64,000 bases of DNA from Anaerolineales bacterium. GTDB taxonomy: Bacteria; Chloroflexota; Anaerolineae; Anaerolineales; Villigracilaceae. The position numbers were made by a program, and so were the translations under genes. Positions within the stretch are counted from its first letter, which is position 1, and every line of letters starts with the position of its first letter. This document shows positions 26,584-35,559 of this stretch, piece by piece. The stretch is from assembly GCA_013140605.1 (NCBI GenBank), contig JABFSL010000002.1, forward strand, positions 23,961 through 87,960. Reading direction: 5' to 3'. The notes below the pieces were generated by a model. It made no database searches. It saw nothing but the letters and a program-made list of their open reading frames with translations, and had not been told where the DNA came from.

Positions 26584-28173
26584 TTAACTTTCGATTTTGT
26601 AGTTCCTCATCATACCCGCGTCTTCGTGTTCGAGATTGTGACAGTGATAAAGAAATGTCCCCGCGTAATTCTCGAAGCGGACAAGCATCTGGACTTTTTC
26701 GCCAGGCATGACCAGCACTGTATCCTTCCACCCATTGTCTACAAAGCCGCCGCTTAATTCCTGATACATCGACTCGTTACCCTGTGCAAGCTCGCGTCTG
26801 AGTATCTGAAATCGTACGCCGTGAATATGCATCGGATGAGGCATTTCCATATTCATCATGCTCATTTCACCTACCCCGCCGCCCTCGAGATTGGCGAATT
26901 CCCAAACTTCCAAATCACCAAGCTGCACGATCTCATTCTGCGCAACCGAATCCATCTCGAATACGCTTCCATTAATGGTGTGAGTCATGCCCTGCATCGC
27001 CAGTATAAACGAGCGCGGGTTATTTAGATTAACAGCATCTTCCGCACGATGACGCGCAATGGTTGAAAGATGAGCAGGGAGTGAAAGACCATCCGCGCCT
27101 TTCTCGCCAACTTTCAATTTCAGGATATCGAATGATGCACCATTGGGCAAGTTGGAACCGCCGCCCATCATGCCTCCACCGCCATTGTCAAACCCTGAAA
27201 ACGCCAGGCTGACCAATCGCATTTCACTACCCGTTCGTCCGCTGAAATCAGCCCACAGTTCCACCCGTTCACCAGGTGCGAGCGTGATGTATTCGCGAGT
27301 CACTGGCTCTTCCAGCAAGCCGCCATCTGTGGCGATCACGGTCATGGGTGTGCCATCCTGCCATGCAAATTTATAGATTCGTGAGTTCGAGCCATTCAAC
27401 AATCGCAAGCGGTACGCGCTGGCTTTAACATCCAGTGCTGCATTGGGCGCGCCGTTGACCAGAATCGTATCGCCCAGAAAACCTATCATCGAATCCATCA
27501 TGCCGTTCGCCAGATAGACCATCTCGTTTTGCGAGTCAAACGTTCGGTCCTGTATCACCAGCGGCAGATCGTATTCGCCGGCAGGCAAACCCAGCGCGGC
27601 TTCCTCATCGTCACTGACGATGAACAAACCCGCCAGTCCGTAATAGACCTGCGGGGCAGTCAACTGGTGCGGATGCGGATGAAACCAATACATGCCCGCG
27701 CGGTTGATCACCTGAAAATCATATTCAAAACTCTCGCCTGACGCGATGGCATACCGCGGATGCCCGTCCATCTCCTCTGGAATTAACAGTCCGTGCCAAT
27801 GGATGATGGTGGGATCGGGAAGATCGTTCATAAGCCGAACCTGGACTCGTTGACCTTGTTTGACTCGAAAAATAGGACCGAGATAGGAGTTGCTCAACGT
27901 CTGGATTGATTCTGCGCTTCCCTCCCGCACCGACGGTTGATACCGCCAAACGGGAGTTTCCGCCCCTGAAAAGATTGGGAGCATGGCGCGTCCAGCAGTC
28001 AGGTCAACGGCAAGGGAAACAGGTACAGACGCGAGCGGCGTCAGGATAACTGGAGCAGTTGTAGGTGATGCGAAGCGTGAAGCGGGCGGAATGAGTCCAC
28101 AGGCGCTGAGAGTCAATGTCCCTGCGCTCATTCCTATCAATTTAATAAAGTCTCTGCGAGTAAGTCTGTTAAT
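26584..28173 (-). CDS. multicopper oxidase with Tat signal, probable ATT start
   Basis: 529 aa if started at ATT 28173. The first canonical codon (TTG 28140) would cut off the twin-arginine signal, which reads NRLTRRDFIKLIGMSAG and is followed by a Cys. A strong AAGGAG lies 9 bases before the ATT, and a stop precedes it, so ATT is the best start. Copper ligands are complete: HWHG, HPHPH, HPMHIHG and HCHNLEHEDAGMM, a three-domain laccase/CueO layout. The enzyme probably oxidises Cu(I) or another metal or phenol in the periplasm. It follows the copA operon and ends in a terminator. Confidence 0.88.
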   Translation of the reverse strand: MNRLTRRDFIKLIGMSAGTLTLSACGLIPPASRFASPTTAPVILTPLASVPVSLAVDLTAGRAMLPIFSGAETPVWRYQPSVREGSAESIQTLSNSYLGPIFRVKQGQRVQVRLMNDLPDPTIIHWHGLLIPEEMDGHPRYAIASGESFEYDFQVINRAGMYWFHPHPHQLTAPQVYYGLAGLFIVSDDEEAALGLPAGEYDLPLVIQDRTFDSQNEMVYLANGMMDSMIGFLGDTILVNGAPNAALDVKASAYRLRLLNGSNSRIYKFAWQDGTPMTVIATDGGLLEEPVTREYITLAPGERVELWADFSGRTGSEMRLVSLAFSGFDNGGGGMMGGGSNLPNGASFDILKLKVGEKGADGLSLPAHLSTIARHRAEDAVNLNNPRSFILAMQGMTHTINGSVFEMDSVAQNEIVQLGDLEVWEFANLEGGGVGEMSMMNMEMPHPMHIHGVRFQILRRELAQGNESMYQELSGGFVDNGWKDTVLVMPGEKVQMLVRFENYAGTFLYHCHNLEHEDAGMMRNYKIES

Positions 28174-28273
28174 GGTGAAGTTCTCCTTTTATTTGGCAAT
28201 GCCCCAATATAGATTCCCAGCGTAAAGAAACGATGAAGATAAGGCTAAGATTGTTTGAAGGTTACAGCGGCTC

Positions 28274-28474
28274 TTAATCCAATGGATGTTCCACATCGCC
28301 CGCCATGAATGGATCGGGATTCAAGAGAAACAAATCGAGACAAGCCTGTGTGCAGAAATAGATCCGTTCGCCGCGATACTCTGCGCCTGGATATTTGGAT
28401 GGTTCTTTTATGTTCCCGCCGCAGGCAGTTTTGAATTCTGGCGCTGGAGGGAGAGTCGTTTGATTTTGATCCAC
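28274..28474 (-). CDS. YHS/TRASH-type metal-binding protein
   Basis: 66 aa. The C-terminal half, YRGERIYFCTQACLDLFLLNPDPFM, has the YHS/TRASH pattern with Cys-x3-Cys; an additional Cys is in FKTACGG. Such modules sense or carry copper or other soft metals. Its start lies 2 bases after the stop of the 68-aa gene; last small gene of the copA operon. Confidence 0.8.
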   Translation of the reverse strand: MDQNQTTLPPAPEFKTACGGNIKEPSKYPGAEYRGERIYFCTQACLDLFLLNPDPFMAGDVEHPLD

Positions 28475-28476
28475 TA

Positions 28477-28683
28477 TTATTTTTCCTTATTATTGTGATG
28501 TTGAATTTCGTTACGGAGCCAAAATGTTGTCACCGCAACTGCCACGCCCGCCATCCCTGCGAAAACCACCGCGTTGGATGCTGAACCAAACCACGACTTC
28601 CAAATCGAAGCGAACAAAATAACCCCGATAACAAAAGCCGCCATGTAAGAAAGGTTTGGAACATGGATTCTTTGGTGTTTCAT
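28477..28683 (-). CDS. small two-helix membrane protein
   Basis: 68 aa with two membrane segments (about MAAFVIGVILFASIW and ASNAVVFAGMAGVAVAVTTFWL) and a His/Asn/Lys tail (QHHNNKEK) that could touch metal. Tightly packed (gaps of 1-2 bases) between the cupredoxin and YHS genes. No family recognised. Confidence 0.65.
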   Translation of the reverse strand: MKHQRIHVPNLSYMAAFVIGVILFASIWKSWFGSASNAVVFAGMAGVAVAVTTFWLRNEIQHHNNKEK

Positions 28684-28684
28684 A

Positions 28685-29068
28685 TTATCCTTCTTCCACG
28701 ATCAACTTGCCGCGTAACATTCCCATTTGACATTGAAAGCCGAACTCACCAGATTTTTCGGGCGTGAATTCCAATGTGACCTGTTCGCCTTCGGGCAATA
28801 ATGCGTTTTGATTGAAATCAGGGAACAAGACTTTTTCAGAACATGCCGAACTTTCCTGTCGGGTAAATGTCAATCGCACAGATCGTCCTTTTTGCACAAT
28901 GATCACATCGGGTGTGTAACCGCCTTTTACAGTGATCGCCACTTCCTGCGCGCCAGATGCGGATACGGCAACGCGCGTCTGCGCTTTGGGGGCAAACCAG
29001 AAATACCAGGCAATGAGAACGGTCATTACAACGCCTGAAAGAATCACGAAGATTTGAAGATTGGACAT
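28685..29068 (-). CDS. membrane-anchored cupredoxin-domain protein
   Basis: 127 aa: one N-terminal membrane helix, then a cupredoxin domain (KGGYTPDVIIVQKGRSVRLTFTRQESSACSEKVLFPDF ... EKSGEFGFQCQMGMLRGKLIVE). This is the Cupredoxin_1 type often found fused or adjacent to Cu+ ATPases, with Cys in SACSEK and in FQCQMGM. It probably handles Cu at the outer face for CopA. Second gene downstream of copA. Confidence 0.82.
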   Translation of the reverse strand: MSNLQIFVILSGVVMTVLIAWYFWFAPKAQTRVAVSASGAQEVAITVKGGYTPDVIIVQKGRSVRLTFTRQESSACSEKVLFPDFNQNALLPEGEQVTLEFTPEKSGEFGFQCQMGMLRGKLIVEEG

Positions 29069-29069
29069 G

Positions 29070-29381
29070 TTATGCTCCTTTGAACTGTTTGAGTTGTGCC
29101 CTCAGCATGGCAACGGTTGGAAAACCTTTGATGCCTTCTGGCGTTGGATAGACGCGGCAGCTCAACGAATAATTTTCACGTTCCTCATGCCAAAGATCAT
29201 GACCATTAATTCGGAAGGAGGGCGAGCCAAGAAATTTCAACTGAGCGGCGTTTTTATCGTCCATCACTTTGACCATTTCCACAGAAGCAGACAAACCTTC
29301 TTCCTGCAAAGCGGCCTCGATATTTTTCAATCCGTTTTCCCATGAGGGGCAACCATCGAAATAGAGCAATTCGATTTTCAT
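29070..29381 (-). CDS. thioredoxin-fold protein, DUF2703-like
   Basis: 103 aa starting MKIELLYFDGCPSWENGLKNIEAAL, the usual start of small thioredoxin-fold proteins near mercury and copper genes. Only one Cys of the CxxC site is kept (CPSW). The FLGSPSFRINGHDLW segment has the cis-Pro loop. It lies 8 bases after copA. Confidence 0.75.
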   Translation of the reverse strand: MKIELLYFDGCPSWENGLKNIEAALQEEGLSASVEMVKVMDDKNAAQLKFLGSPSFRINGHDLWHEERENYSLSCRVYPTPEGIKGFPTVAMLRAQLKQFKGA

Positions 29382-29389
29382 AATGACTC

Positions 29390-32044
29390 CTATTTTGCGC
29401 TGAACTTGGGTTTAAACCCGCGTAAACGATTGGCATTGGCGACAACTGTAACGGATGAAAACGCCATTGCTGCGCCTGCGATCATTGGGCTAAGCAGCAG
29501 GCCGAAGAAGGGGAAAAGCAATCCCATTGCGACAGGAATCCCCAAAACGTTATAGAAAAATGCACCAACCAGGTTTTGGTAAATATTGTTCATCGTAGCG
29601 CGGCTGACTTCAATAGCTGTGACCACGCCTTTGAGACTGCCTTTGATGAGCGTGATGTCTGAAGCTTCAATGGCAACGTCTGTACCTGTGCCAATGGCTA
29701 GACCAACATCCGCTTGCGCGAGCGCAGGCGCGTCGTTAATACCATCGCCGACCATAGCTACTACATTTTGGATTTTAGATTTACGATTTTCGATTTGGAG
29801 TTTCTTGACCTCGTTGGCTTTGTCTTCGGGCAATACTTCTGCCAGTACACGTGTCACGCCGACCTTGCGCGCAATCGCTTCGGCTGTGCGGCGATTGTCG
29901 CCTGTGATCATCACGACTTCGATACCCATATTTTGCAGAGCCAGAATCGCTTCGGCGGAATCTTCCTTGACTGTATCTGCCACGGCAATGATGCCTGCGG
30001 CTCTTCCATCGAGGGCAATAAACATCGGCGTCTTGCCATCATCAGCGAGCGATTTTGATTTTTCTTCCAATGAACCAAGCACAATCTTCTCGCGGTTCAT
30101 CAACTTGAGATTGCCGATCAAAATGTTCTTACCTTCAACTTTTGCAGAAACGCCGTGACCAGGAATGGCTTCGAAATCTTTTACTTCTGCCAATTCCAAT
30201 TTGCGCGCCTGCGCCCCTTCAACAATGGCCTGCGCCAATGGATGTTCGCTGACTTTTTCCACCGAAGCCGCCAATCGCAATAACTGATCACTATCCACTG
30301 ATGACTGCTCACTGGTCACTGTGTCTGTTAGTTCAGGCTTCCCTTTGGTGATCGTGCCTGTCTTGTCCAACACCACAATTTGAATCGCGCGTGCGGTTTG
30401 AAGCGCTTCACCCGAGCGGATCAGAATCCCATTCTCCGCGCCTTTGCCGATGCCCACCATCAAGCTCATTGGCGTGGCGAGTCCCAGCGCGCAAGGGCAG
30501 GCGATAATCAGCACAGTAACACTTGTGACGAGTGCGTAAACGAATTGCGGTTGCGGACCAATTACAAACCAGATGACGAAAGTCCATACAGCCAAAATCA
30601 TCACAACGGGAACGAAGTATCCAGAAACGATATCGGCCAATCTTGCAATCGGCGCTTTGGAATTCTGCGCATCCTGCACCATCTTGACGATCTGCGCAAG
30701 CGCGGTATCTTTTCCAACTTTGGTTGTGCGGAACTTGAACGCGCCTGTCTTATTGATCGTTGCGCCGATGACTTCATCACCCATCTTTTTGGAAGCAGGC
30801 ATTGATTCGCCTGTGAGCATGGACTCGTCCACGGCAGAACTGCCTTCGACGATGACGCCGTCCACAGGGACTTTCTCGCCAGGGCGCACTTGGATCACAT
30901 CGCCAACCAGCACTTCTTCAACGGGCAAGTCCATTTCTTTGCCGTCGCGAATCACGCGTGCGGTCTTGGCTTGCAAACCCAACAACTTTTTAATTGCCGA
31001 ACTGGATTGTCCTTTGGCACGTAATTCCAAAGCCTGCCCCAAAACGACCAGTGCAATGACCACCGCAACCACATCATAAAATGGCTCCGATGTTCCTTCG
31101 GGGAAAACAGATGGAAATAGAATCGCGAATGTTGAATACAACCAAGCCGCACCCGTGCCGAGTGCGATCAATGTGTTCATGTTTGCAGAGCGATGTTTGA
31201 ACGCCGCCCATGCACCCGTGAAGAAGTCACTGCCTGACCAGAACATGACGGGCAGAGTCAACAACGCGGTCACGCCCCATAGCAGCCGCAAAGAGTCCAT
31301 GTTCAAGTCACGCAGGAAGGGTACAAACTGGTAATACGCCGTTACCATCACAAACACTGAGATCGCGGCTGCGAACCAAAATTTGTTCATCAACTTGCGG
31401 TATTCATTGGCGTGGGCCTCTTCCTGTTTGTCCACGGGCGCATCGCTTGTTGCGGGGCGGGGCTTGTATCCCCAGGTTTCAATTGCCGCATTCAATTGCG
31501 AGAGCGTTGTTTTTTGCGGAAGATAATCCACGGTGGCTTCCTGTGTGGCAATGTTGACAGTTGCAGCTAAAACACCCTGTGTGGATTTCAATTCATCTTC
31601 GATAAATTTCACACACGATGCACAGCGTAAATTCTCGATTCCAATTTTGACGCTTGTCCCGCCGACTTGAAATCCAATGGATTTGACTGCGCCCACGAGT
31701 TTGGCCACATCCACCTTCTGCGCATCATACTGGACCTCAAGCCTGTTTGCGGTTGCATTGACTTTTACTTCGCTGACGCCATCGAGCGCGCGCAGAGCCG
31801 ACTCAAGGCGAGTCGAATGCTCCTTCAACGGCAAGCCGCTCACGGGTAGTTCGATGCGAGCGAGAGTCATTTTCGGATTGAAGCCTGTCGTCGCGGATGT
31901 CATCACGTAACGGTGCGGGTCTTTGTCGAATTGATCCACACAGGATTGTGAGCAAAAATAAAACGTCTGCCCCATGTGCTCACGTTTGGCAAAGGCGCTT
32001 TGGGGTTCGATTTCCATTCCACAAACTGGGTCATGTACTTTCAT
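29390..32044 (-). CDS. copA: Cu+-exporting P-type ATPase with N-terminal YHS domain
   Basis: 884 aa. Order: YHS domain ([12 protein letters not shown] ... [11 protein letters not shown], residues 3-50); a first HMA-like domain without its CxxC; a second HMA domain with RCASC; membrane helices; actuator MLTGES; ion path ACPCALG; phosphorylation site DKTGT; hinge [12 protein letters not shown]. This is the CopA set, so Cu(I) efflux is expected. Two stretches of the ATP-binding part are repeat-derived insertions ([10 protein letters not shown] and [10 protein letters not shown]). It heads a five-gene operon with an 18-bp palindrome 81 bp before the start. Confidence 0.93.
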   Translation of the reverse strand: MKVHDPVCGMEIEPQSAFAKREHMGQTFYFCSQSCVDQFDKDPHRYVMTSATTGFNPKMTLARIELPVSGLPLKEHSTRLESALRALDGVSEVKVNATANRLEVQYDAQKVDVAKLVGAVKSIGFQVGGTSVKIGIENLRCASCVKFIEDELKSTQGVLAATVNIATQEATVDYLPQKTTLSQLNAAIETWGYKPRPATSDAPVDKQEEAHANEYRKLMNKFWFAAAISVFVMVTAYYQFVPFLRDLNMDSLRLLWGVTALLTLPVMFWSGSDFFTGAWAAFKHRSANMNTLIALGTGAAWLYSTFAILFPSVFPEGTSEPFYDVVAVVIALVVLGQALELRAKGQSSSAIKKLLGLQAKTARVIRDGKEMDLPVEEVLVGDVIQVRPGEKVPVDGVIVEGSSAVDESMLTGESMPASKKMGDEVIGATINKTGAFKFRTTKVGKDTALAQIVKMVQDAQNSKAPIARLADIVSGYFVPVVMILAVWTFVIWFVIGPQPQFVYALVTSVTVLIIACPCALGLATPMSLMVGIGKGAENGILIRSGEALQTARAIQIVVLDKTGTITKGKPELTDTVTSEQSSVDSDQLLRLAASVEKVSEHPLAQAIVEGAQARKLELAEVKDFEAIPGHGVSAKVEGKNILIGNLKLMNREKIVLGSLEEKSKSLADDGKTPMFIALDGRAAGIIAVADTVKEDSAEAILALQNMGIEVVMITGDNRRTAEAIARKVGVTRVLAEVLPEDKANEVKKLQIENRKSKIQNVVAMVGDGINDAPALAQADVGLAIGTGTDVAIEASDITLIKGSLKGVVTAIEVSRATMNNIYQNLVGAFFYNVLGIPVAMGLLFPFFGLLLSPMIAGAAMAFSSVTVVANANRLRGFKPKFSAK

Positions 32045-32124
32045 GGTTCACCTGTTTTATAAGAGATACTAAAAGTGTATATCCATTTGACGAGGCGTGT
32101 GAGCGTTTTTCAGCCTGATTCGAT

Positions 32125-32142
32125 ATAAGCAAAATGGCCTAT
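32125..32142 (-). promoter_or_regulatory. shared palindrome, site d (copA)
   Basis: ATAAGCAAAATGGCCTAT, 81 bp upstream of the copA ATG. It overlaps a hairpin (32133-32159, AATGGCCTATC / GACAGGCCATT) which, read on the - strand, is followed by TTTTGCTT and probably terminates the gene pair upstream. Confidence 0.6.
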
Positions 32143-32183
32143 CTTTTGGACAGGCCATTCGCAAGAGGTTGAAATCTGATTTT

Positions 32184-32540
32184 TTATTTCAAAGCTGTGC
32201 CGCAGTGGGGGCAATTTTGCCAGTCGGCTTGCACGCTCTTCGCACAATTTGGACAAGTGCTTTGAGAAGATGGCAGTGTGGGATTTCCAGAATTTCGTAC
32301 CAGTGCGGCAATGCCGAATACGATGAGTGTAATCACGCCAATGGGGATCAGCCACATGAAGAGCATACCGATCCAGCCGAGGGGAGAATATCCCCAACCC
32401 ATCATTCCAGGCCCCATCATGCCCCAGCCGCGATAGCCTTGGTTGCCAAAACCCCAACCGCTCATCATGCCTCCTCCGAAGAGAAAGAGAAGCGCGAGGA
32501 TGCCAATAATTCCAACGATCAGCCAGTTAATCTTTTTCAT
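32184..32540 (-). CDS. zinc-ribbon membrane protein
   Basis: 118 aa. Membrane helix, Gly/Met/Trp-rich region (GGGMMSGWGFGNQG, GMMGPGMMGWG) that could bind copper, second helix, then a C-terminal zinc ribbon CPNCAKSVQADWQNCPHCG. An AAGGAA site precedes the ATG. It follows the 57-aa gene by 8 bases, with which it shares the ribbon. Confidence 0.78.
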   Translation of the reverse strand: MKKINWLIVGIIGILALLFLFGGGMMSGWGFGNQGYRGWGMMGPGMMGWGYSPLGWIGMLFMWLIPIGVITLIVFGIAALVRNSGNPTLPSSQSTCPNCAKSVQADWQNCPHCGTALK

Positions 32541-32548
32541 TTTTTTCC

Positions 32549-32722
32549 TTATATAGTCTGTCCGCAGTGCGGGCAGTTCTTCCAGTCATTTTGCATCGCT
32601 TGATTGCAATGTGGGCATGTACGAGCGGCGACAGGTTTCAAGGCATTGACAAGGTTATTACCAGAGATGGCATAAACCACCAATCCAATCAACAGTATGG
32701 GAACGATCCACATGAGAAACAT
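32549..32722 (-). CDS. small zinc-ribbon membrane protein
   Basis: 57 aa: one membrane helix (FLMWIVPILLIGLVVYAIS) and a zinc ribbon CPHCNQAMQNDWKNCPHCG. An AAGGAG site lies 6 bases before ATG 32722. The ribbon is very like that of the following gene, so the pair arose by duplication. Confidence 0.78.
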   Translation of the reverse strand: MFLMWIVPILLIGLVVYAISGNNLVNALKPVAARTCPHCNQAMQNDWKNCPHCGQTI

Positions 32723-32873
32723 AATTTACTCCTTTTTATGAATCAAGAATATCAGGCACAATTAAAGAACCTGTAAAGACAGAACAAAGAATACGTGAAG
32801 GCCTTGTGTCGTGACTTGCCTTATACAAAAAAAGAAGTAAGCTTGTCTTATGGGGAGGCAATTCGTGATGGTG

Positions 32874-33053
32874 CTAATGTTGGTGAGTGTGTTCGTCGAT
32901 TTTACCGAGATACTTCTCGGGTTCCTTGTCGAACGCTTTCTTGCAGCCCAGCGAACAGAAGTAATAGGTTTGTCCTTTGTATTCGGATGTGCCTGCGGCG
33001 GTCGCGGGGTCAATGTCCATACCGCAAACGGGATCATGTACTGTAGTTGTCAT
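32874..33053 (-). CDS. YHS-domain protein
   Basis: 59 aa, nearly all YHS domain: HDPVCGMDIDPATAAGTSEYK, then YYFCSLGCKKAFDKEPEKYLG, ending in a His tail DEHTHQH. An AAAAGGAG site precedes ATG 33053. It carries its own copy of the shared palindrome 72 bp upstream and probably binds copper. Very close to the N-terminal module of CopA. Confidence 0.85.
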   Translation of the reverse strand: MTTTVHDPVCGMDIDPATAAGTSEYKGQTYYFCSLGCKKAFDKEPEKYLGKIDEHTHQH

Positions 33054-33124
33054 AGGTAATCTCCTTTTATAGGATTATGCTCCATTTTGGGGGTAACAGG
33101 AAGCGCAAGGAAGCGTATGCAAGG

Positions 33125-33142
33125 ATAGGCCATATTGCCTAT
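33125..33142 (-). promoter_or_regulatory. shared palindrome, site b (YHS gene)
   Basis: ATAGGCCATATTGCCTAT, 72 bp upstream of the ATG at 33053; differs from site a by one base. Confidence 0.65.
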
Positions 33143-33306
33143 TTGGACTCTTCAATTTCCCCGACCTTTAGATATTTCTCTGGCTCACGTTCAAAAAAAG
33201 TTTTGCATATTTGCGAGCAAAAATAATATGTTGTACCTTTATACTGAACACTGGCTGTGGCATGTTGCGGATTCACCATCATGCCGCATACGGGATCTTT
33301 GATCAT
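33139..33306 (-). CDS. YHS-domain protein
   Basis: 55 aa from ATG 33306; the longer frame upstream belongs to the overlapping CcdA gene. Pattern: KDPVCGMMVNPQHATASVQYK, YYFCSQICKTFFEREPEKYLK. It overlaps the CcdA stop by 4 bases (ATGA). The third of four YHS modules in this island. Confidence 0.85.
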   Translation of the reverse strand: MIKDPVCGMMVNPQHATASVQYKGTTYYFCSQICKTFFEREPEKYLKVGEIEESK

Positions 33307-34079
33307 GATATTTTTCCTGAATAAGTCTTCTGTAGCGTGTGTCCACTCAAGTAGCCCAGATAGGCTGGAACAAGCGGTAACACGCATGGCGAAAGAAAGG
33401 ATAACAAGCCTGCGATGATCGCTGTTAAATAGGTGGGCGCGGCAGCATATCTAGAAAATGCTTCGATGTAATAACCGTTCTTGAACGCCCAGATCGAGAT
33501 CAGGTTCATCGTATTCGTCAGCAGTAGGACGCCAATCGTAATGATGAACAATCCGCTGATAATCTTGAAATATTTTTGATACGGCCTCATGCGGTTGAGC
33601 CAACCTGATGCGCGTTCCAATCCGAGCGCCATCGCGAGAAATGGAATGCCCAATCCGAGCGAGTAGCCTGAAGACAGCCACATCGCCTGTCCAACCGTTT
33701 GCTGGCTAAGGCCCATCGTCAGGATTGCGCCGAGCGTTGCGCCAATACATGGACTCCAACCCGCCGCGAAGAAAATCCCCATTAAGCCAGAGCTTGCATA
33801 GGTTCCACGCGCTGTATATTGCGTGCGTGTGTCAGCGTAGAACCAGGGGACACGGATCACTTCCAAGGTTGCGAGGCCAAAAATAATTACAACGACTCCG
33901 CCGATCCGCCCCAGCTCGTATTTGTATGCTCCAAATATTTGACCAAGCGCTGTCGCCGATCCGCCCCAGCCGACGATGAACACAAAAGAAAAACCTGCCA
34001 CGAACAAAAGCGCGTGCAGAAATATTCTCAGGCGATCACTTTTTTCTGATGGTAACTGGGAGACTGTATGGGTCGTCAT
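33303..34079 (-). CDS. ccdA: CcdA-family thiol-redox membrane protein, apparently circularly permuted
   Basis: 258 aa with about six membrane helices. CcdA carries electrons across the membrane for cytochrome c or copper-site assembly through two Cys in Pro-flanked motifs. Both are here, but in reversed order: the usual second motif (AAGWSPCIGATLG) lies near residue 107, and the usual first helix (GLLSFLSPCVLPLVPAYLGYLSG) is at the C-terminus, near residue 225. The N-terminus starts directly with what is normally helix 2 (FLHALLFVAGFSFVFI). No separate first-helix gene lies upstream. Followed by a YHS gene overlapping by 4 bases. Confidence 0.85.
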   Translation of the reverse strand: MTTHTVSQLPSEKSDRLRIFLHALLFVAGFSFVFIVGWGGSATALGQIFGAYKYELGRIGGVVVIIFGLATLEVIRVPWFYADTRTQYTARGTYASSGLMGIFFAAGWSPCIGATLGAILTMGLSQQTVGQAMWLSSGYSLGLGIPFLAMALGLERASGWLNRMRPYQKYFKIISGLFIITIGVLLLTNTMNLISIWAFKNGYYIEAFSRYAAAPTYLTAIIAGLLSFLSPCVLPLVPAYLGYLSGHTLQKTYSGKIS

Positions 34080-34111
34080 TCTTCCTCTTTTTTAGAAATA
34101 AGACTTTAGCA

Positions 34112-34144
34112 AGACTGGATGTTGAATCATTCAACATCCAGTCT
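34112..34144. terminator. hairpin between polyferredoxin and ccdA genes
   Basis: AGACTGGATGTTGAA (34112-34126), loop TCA, perfect inverse (34130-34144). No strong T run on the - strand; may be a partial terminator or mRNA stabiliser inside the operon. Confidence 0.6.
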
Positions 34145-34157
34145 CTTACATTTCAAA

Positions 34158-35537
34158 TTACATTCTCATTGCCATCGGAAGCGTGAACAGGATTACATTC
34201 ATGACGGTAAGGACAACCATCAACACTGCGTAAGGGATAAATGTTCCCCAAACATTGCCGCTGGTGTCGTTCATTTTTGCGATGCGATAAGCAACATAAA
34301 GCGAGCCGATGAAACCAAGAGCGAGCAGACCAAATTGCAGGAATTGAATGGTGCCCATATCCAGAATGGCGGGAGAAGCGCCGTGGAATGCCATTCCGAA
34401 TAATCCCATGGCTGTGTAGTAAATGGATTTGCCTTCAGCCAAAAGATGGAACAGATTGTGGGCGATATGTCCCGCCATATCCAATGCGATGATGGCGTAA
34501 CCGAAGCGGGCGAAGTTTTCGATCAGTGAAACTTTGTTGAACTTGCCCGCGATCCATGATGTGAAGCCGAGCAAGGCTACTGGAATGGCGAGTGCAATTG
34601 CAAAGGTAATGCTGAATGTGACGTAGTAGCTGGTTGTACCAACTGCATTTTCCAGCCACTTCAACATCGAGCCCCACACTTCGAGCATGGTCACATTTTG
34701 TACGAACACAATTCCCATGATGACCGCCGAAAGGAAAGCCTCTTCAAGTTTGGGTTTGCGGATGAACCATAATTCCTTTGTGGGCGGACGCACGGTCAAT
34801 TGAATTGAGTCGTTGGGACAGCCCTTGATACACTCCGCGCACAGCACACAGTTGGCGCTGGAAGTCATGGTCTTGGGAAACTCAAACAGGGGACAAGGCG
34901 CGGAATTATCTGTGCCTTTATAGCAGGCGGCGATAGTGCAGGTGGCGCAGATCTCAGGTGTTCCGCGCAGGCTTAGCATACCGTTGCGGGCGTAGTTCCC
35001 AGATAACCCGCCGAGGAAACAAACGTAGCGGCAGAATGTGCGGCGTTCATAAAATGCGCCAGAAACGACTACGCCCGTTGTAAGCGTCAACATTAGGATG
35101 CCCGAGCCAAGTGGATTTTCCACCACGCCCCAGACATGGTCACTCCAGGTGATGAAGATAAAGAGTGCATCAATGATCCAGATGCCGTATTTTTTTAGGA
35201 ACTTCGGAACGGGGCGGTTGTTACCGACAAAGTTTTGAACAAGGTCATTAATCTTCGCAAATGGACAGATGGCACACCAGAAGCGTCCCAAAAACAAAAA
35301 GATGATCGGGATCAGCGGCCACCACAGCACCCAGGTCAGGGCTGTGCCGAAGTTGTCATGCGCAGAATCGGGTCCGAGAATCAGTTCGAACATGATGACC
35401 ATGAAAATGATCAGGGTCGGCCATTGAATGATTCCAGGATACCAGCGGCTGCGCAGGAAACCATCGATCCATTTGTTGTTGAGCAGGTTGCCGCCGTTCA
35501 GCCAGGATGTGTTTTGATTGTTGATCGGAGTTGTCAT
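34158..35537 (-). CDS. polyferredoxin membrane protein, NosR/NapH-like
   Basis: 459 aa, about ten membrane helices. Cys motifs are GRFWCAICPFAK and RRTFCRYVCFLGG (membrane edge), then ICATCTIAACYKGTDNSAPCPL and a ferredoxin site NCVLCAECIKGCPNDS. Same architecture as the protein at 24.2 kb, with a longer C-terminal membrane part. Follows the FixH-like gene by 22 bases. Likely supplies electrons to periplasmic copper proteins; no terminal reductase is visible in the window. Confidence 0.85.
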   Translation of the reverse strand: MTTPINNQNTSWLNGGNLLNNKWIDGFLRSRWYPGIIQWPTLIIFMVIMFELILGPDSAHDNFGTALTWVLWWPLIPIIFLFLGRFWCAICPFAKINDLVQNFVGNNRPVPKFLKKYGIWIIDALFIFITWSDHVWGVVENPLGSGILMLTLTTGVVVSGAFYERRTFCRYVCFLGGLSGNYARNGMLSLRGTPEICATCTIAACYKGTDNSAPCPLFEFPKTMTSSANCVLCAECIKGCPNDSIQLTVRPPTKELWFIRKPKLEEAFLSAVIMGIVFVQNVTMLEVWGSMLKWLENAVGTTSYYVTFSITFAIALAIPVALLGFTSWIAGKFNKVSLIENFARFGYAIIALDMAGHIAHNLFHLLAEGKSIYYTAMGLFGMAFHGASPAILDMGTIQFLQFGLLALGFIGSLYVAYRIAKMNDTSGNVWGTFIPYAVLMVVLTVMNVILFTLPMAMRM

Positions 35538-35559
35538 GGGGATATGCCTCTAAAAATAA

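Noticed and set aside
32133..32159. All shared palindromes being just terminators
   Set aside because: Only site d overlaps a hairpin with a T run; sites c and f do not follow gene ends, and the distance to start codons is nearly constant for five of six.
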